Shown here piece after piece: positions 63,339 through 64,000 of a DNA stretch of 64,000 bases. A program made the position numbers and the translations under genes. Source of the DNA: an uncultured Burkholderiaceae bacterium (lineage in GTDB: Bacteria > Pseudomonadota > Gammaproteobacteria > Burkholderiales > Burkholderiaceae); contig CALMPB010000383.1 of assembly GCA_937871985.1 (NCBI GenBank), positions 1-64,000 of the forward strand, written 5' to 3'. The notes below the pieces were generated by a model, which did not search any database, was not told the DNA's origin, and saw nothing but the letters and a program-made list of their open reading frames with translations. Position 1 is the stretch's first letter, and every line of letters begins with the position of its first letter.

Positions 63339-64000
63339 ATGTTACGAATTTGGCAATCAACCGAAGCCGCACGCACCTTTCTCGCCGTTATTCTTGGGTG
63401 CATACTGCTTTGGGAGATCTGCGTGCTTGTGCTCAAGCTCCCCGAGTTCCTCGTACCGTCGCCCATGACCGTATTGCACGAGTTTTCCAAGAAGCCAGAG
63501 TTCTATTTCAAGAATTCCTTGTCCACCCTCTGGGTCTCGCTCGGGGGATTCGGCCTGGCCCTGTTGGCTGGACTGATACTTTCCATCGGAATCATCCGTT
63601 CGGTCTGGCTTGAGCGCACACTGTATACGCTGCTGGTGGGGCTGAACAGCCTGCCCAAAGTAGCGCTGGCTCCCTTGTTCGTGATCTGGTTCGGCACCGG
63701 CAGCATGTCCAAAATGGCGGTGGTGATCAGTATTGCCATTTTCCCCATCGTCATCGGCACCGTTCTGGGCCTGCGCTCCATCGACCCAGACCTGATCAAC
63801 ATGGCTCGAGCCATGCGGGCTCCACAAAAACAGATTCTCTGGAAGCTCCGTTTTCCGCAAGCCTTGCCCAGCTTGCTGTCGGGCATGAAGGTCAGTATTT
63901 CACTGGCGCTGGTCGGAACCGTTGTGGGAGAGTTCATTGCCGGCAATAACGGACTCGGCAGCACCATTCTTGCGGCCCAGGGAGCATTCGACACGACACA
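63339..64000 (+). CDS. ABC transporter permease, N-terminal part (cut by window edge)
   Basis: About 220 codons of an inner-membrane permease of the SsuC/TauC type. It contains VPSPMTVLHEF, LNSLPKVALAPLFVIWFGTG and the EAA loop ARAMRAPQKQILWKLRFPQALPSL. The family is about 260 residues, so only the last 40 or so are missing. ATG 63339 has AAAGGAG upstream and follows the ATPase stop by two bases. Confidence 0.92.
   Translation, partial: MLRIWQSTEAARTFLAVILGCILLWEICVLVLKLPEFLVPSPMTVLHEFSKKPEFYFKNSLSTLWVSLGGFGLALLAGLILSIGIIRSVWLERTLYTLLVGLNSLPKVALAPLFVIWFGTGSMSKMAVVISIAIFPIVIGTVLGLRSIDPDLINMARAMRAPQKQILWKLRFPQALPSLLSGMKVSISLALVGTVVGEFIAGNNGLGSTILAAQGAFDTT

Overview
The window is high-GC chromosomal DNA from a metabolically versatile proteobacterium. 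Dense operons, many LysR/AraC/GntR/MarR regulators each next to a catabolic operon, a Fiu-type receptor with PiuC, a classical autotransporter, and a MreB very like the beta-proteobacterial protein all point to Burkholderiales. Alcaligenaceae (the Bordetella/Achromobacter/Pusillimonas group) is the likeliest family; this is inferred from gene content and remembered protein similarity, not from a search. No rRNA, tRNA, CRISPR array or transposase was seen.

Layout. 1-1960: acetate uptake (satP) and activation (acs, cut by the left edge). 2101-8328: a LysR regulator with two HTH domains, divergent from an ABC importer with two permeases plus a class II aldolase and an isochorismatase-like hydrolase. 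8237-14616: a module of MFS carrier, nitrilase, aconitase X large and small subunits, MarR regulator and sulfatase, flanked by 82-bp direct repeats of the isochorismatase 3' end. 14762-16940: AraC regulator and a second nitrilase. 17142-21418: Fur-type promoter, fiu, piuC and an AraC regulator. 21581-24529: a GlcF-like iron-sulfur protein and a VAO-type flavoprotein.

24532-34603 is the most unusual stretch. A large autotransporter is followed on the same strand by an operon of a SLATT-like membrane protein, an orphan MreB paralogue and an EAL-domain protein. A divergent OmpR-type regulator with a degenerate receiver, a small unknown ORF and an XRE regulator follow, and a shared AAACACA/TGTGTTT palindromic element occurs in the promoters.

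35196-43480: gamma-glutamyltransferase, amidohydrolase, D-threonine-aldolase-like enzyme and an ABC importer in one minus-strand operon, with a divergent LysR. 43528-51252: a ribose-type ABC importer with RidA and two paralogous zinc-type dehydrogenases, with a divergent AraC. 51292-56728: a GntR repressor and an aromatic meta-cleavage operon (mhpC-like, mhpB-like, SDR, cupin, MFS). 56915-64000: a vicinal-oxygen-chelate dioxygenase, a LysR, then aspartate-dehydrogenase-like, SDR and RraA-like enzymes and a third sulfonate/nitrate-type ABC importer cut by the right edge.

The recurring design is one importer, a few catabolic enzymes and one local regulator. Several regulators have plausible operators readable in the sequence: a MarR operator set, a twin LysR element, a GntR dyad and a Fur box. 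Substrates of most operons cannot be named from sequence alone.
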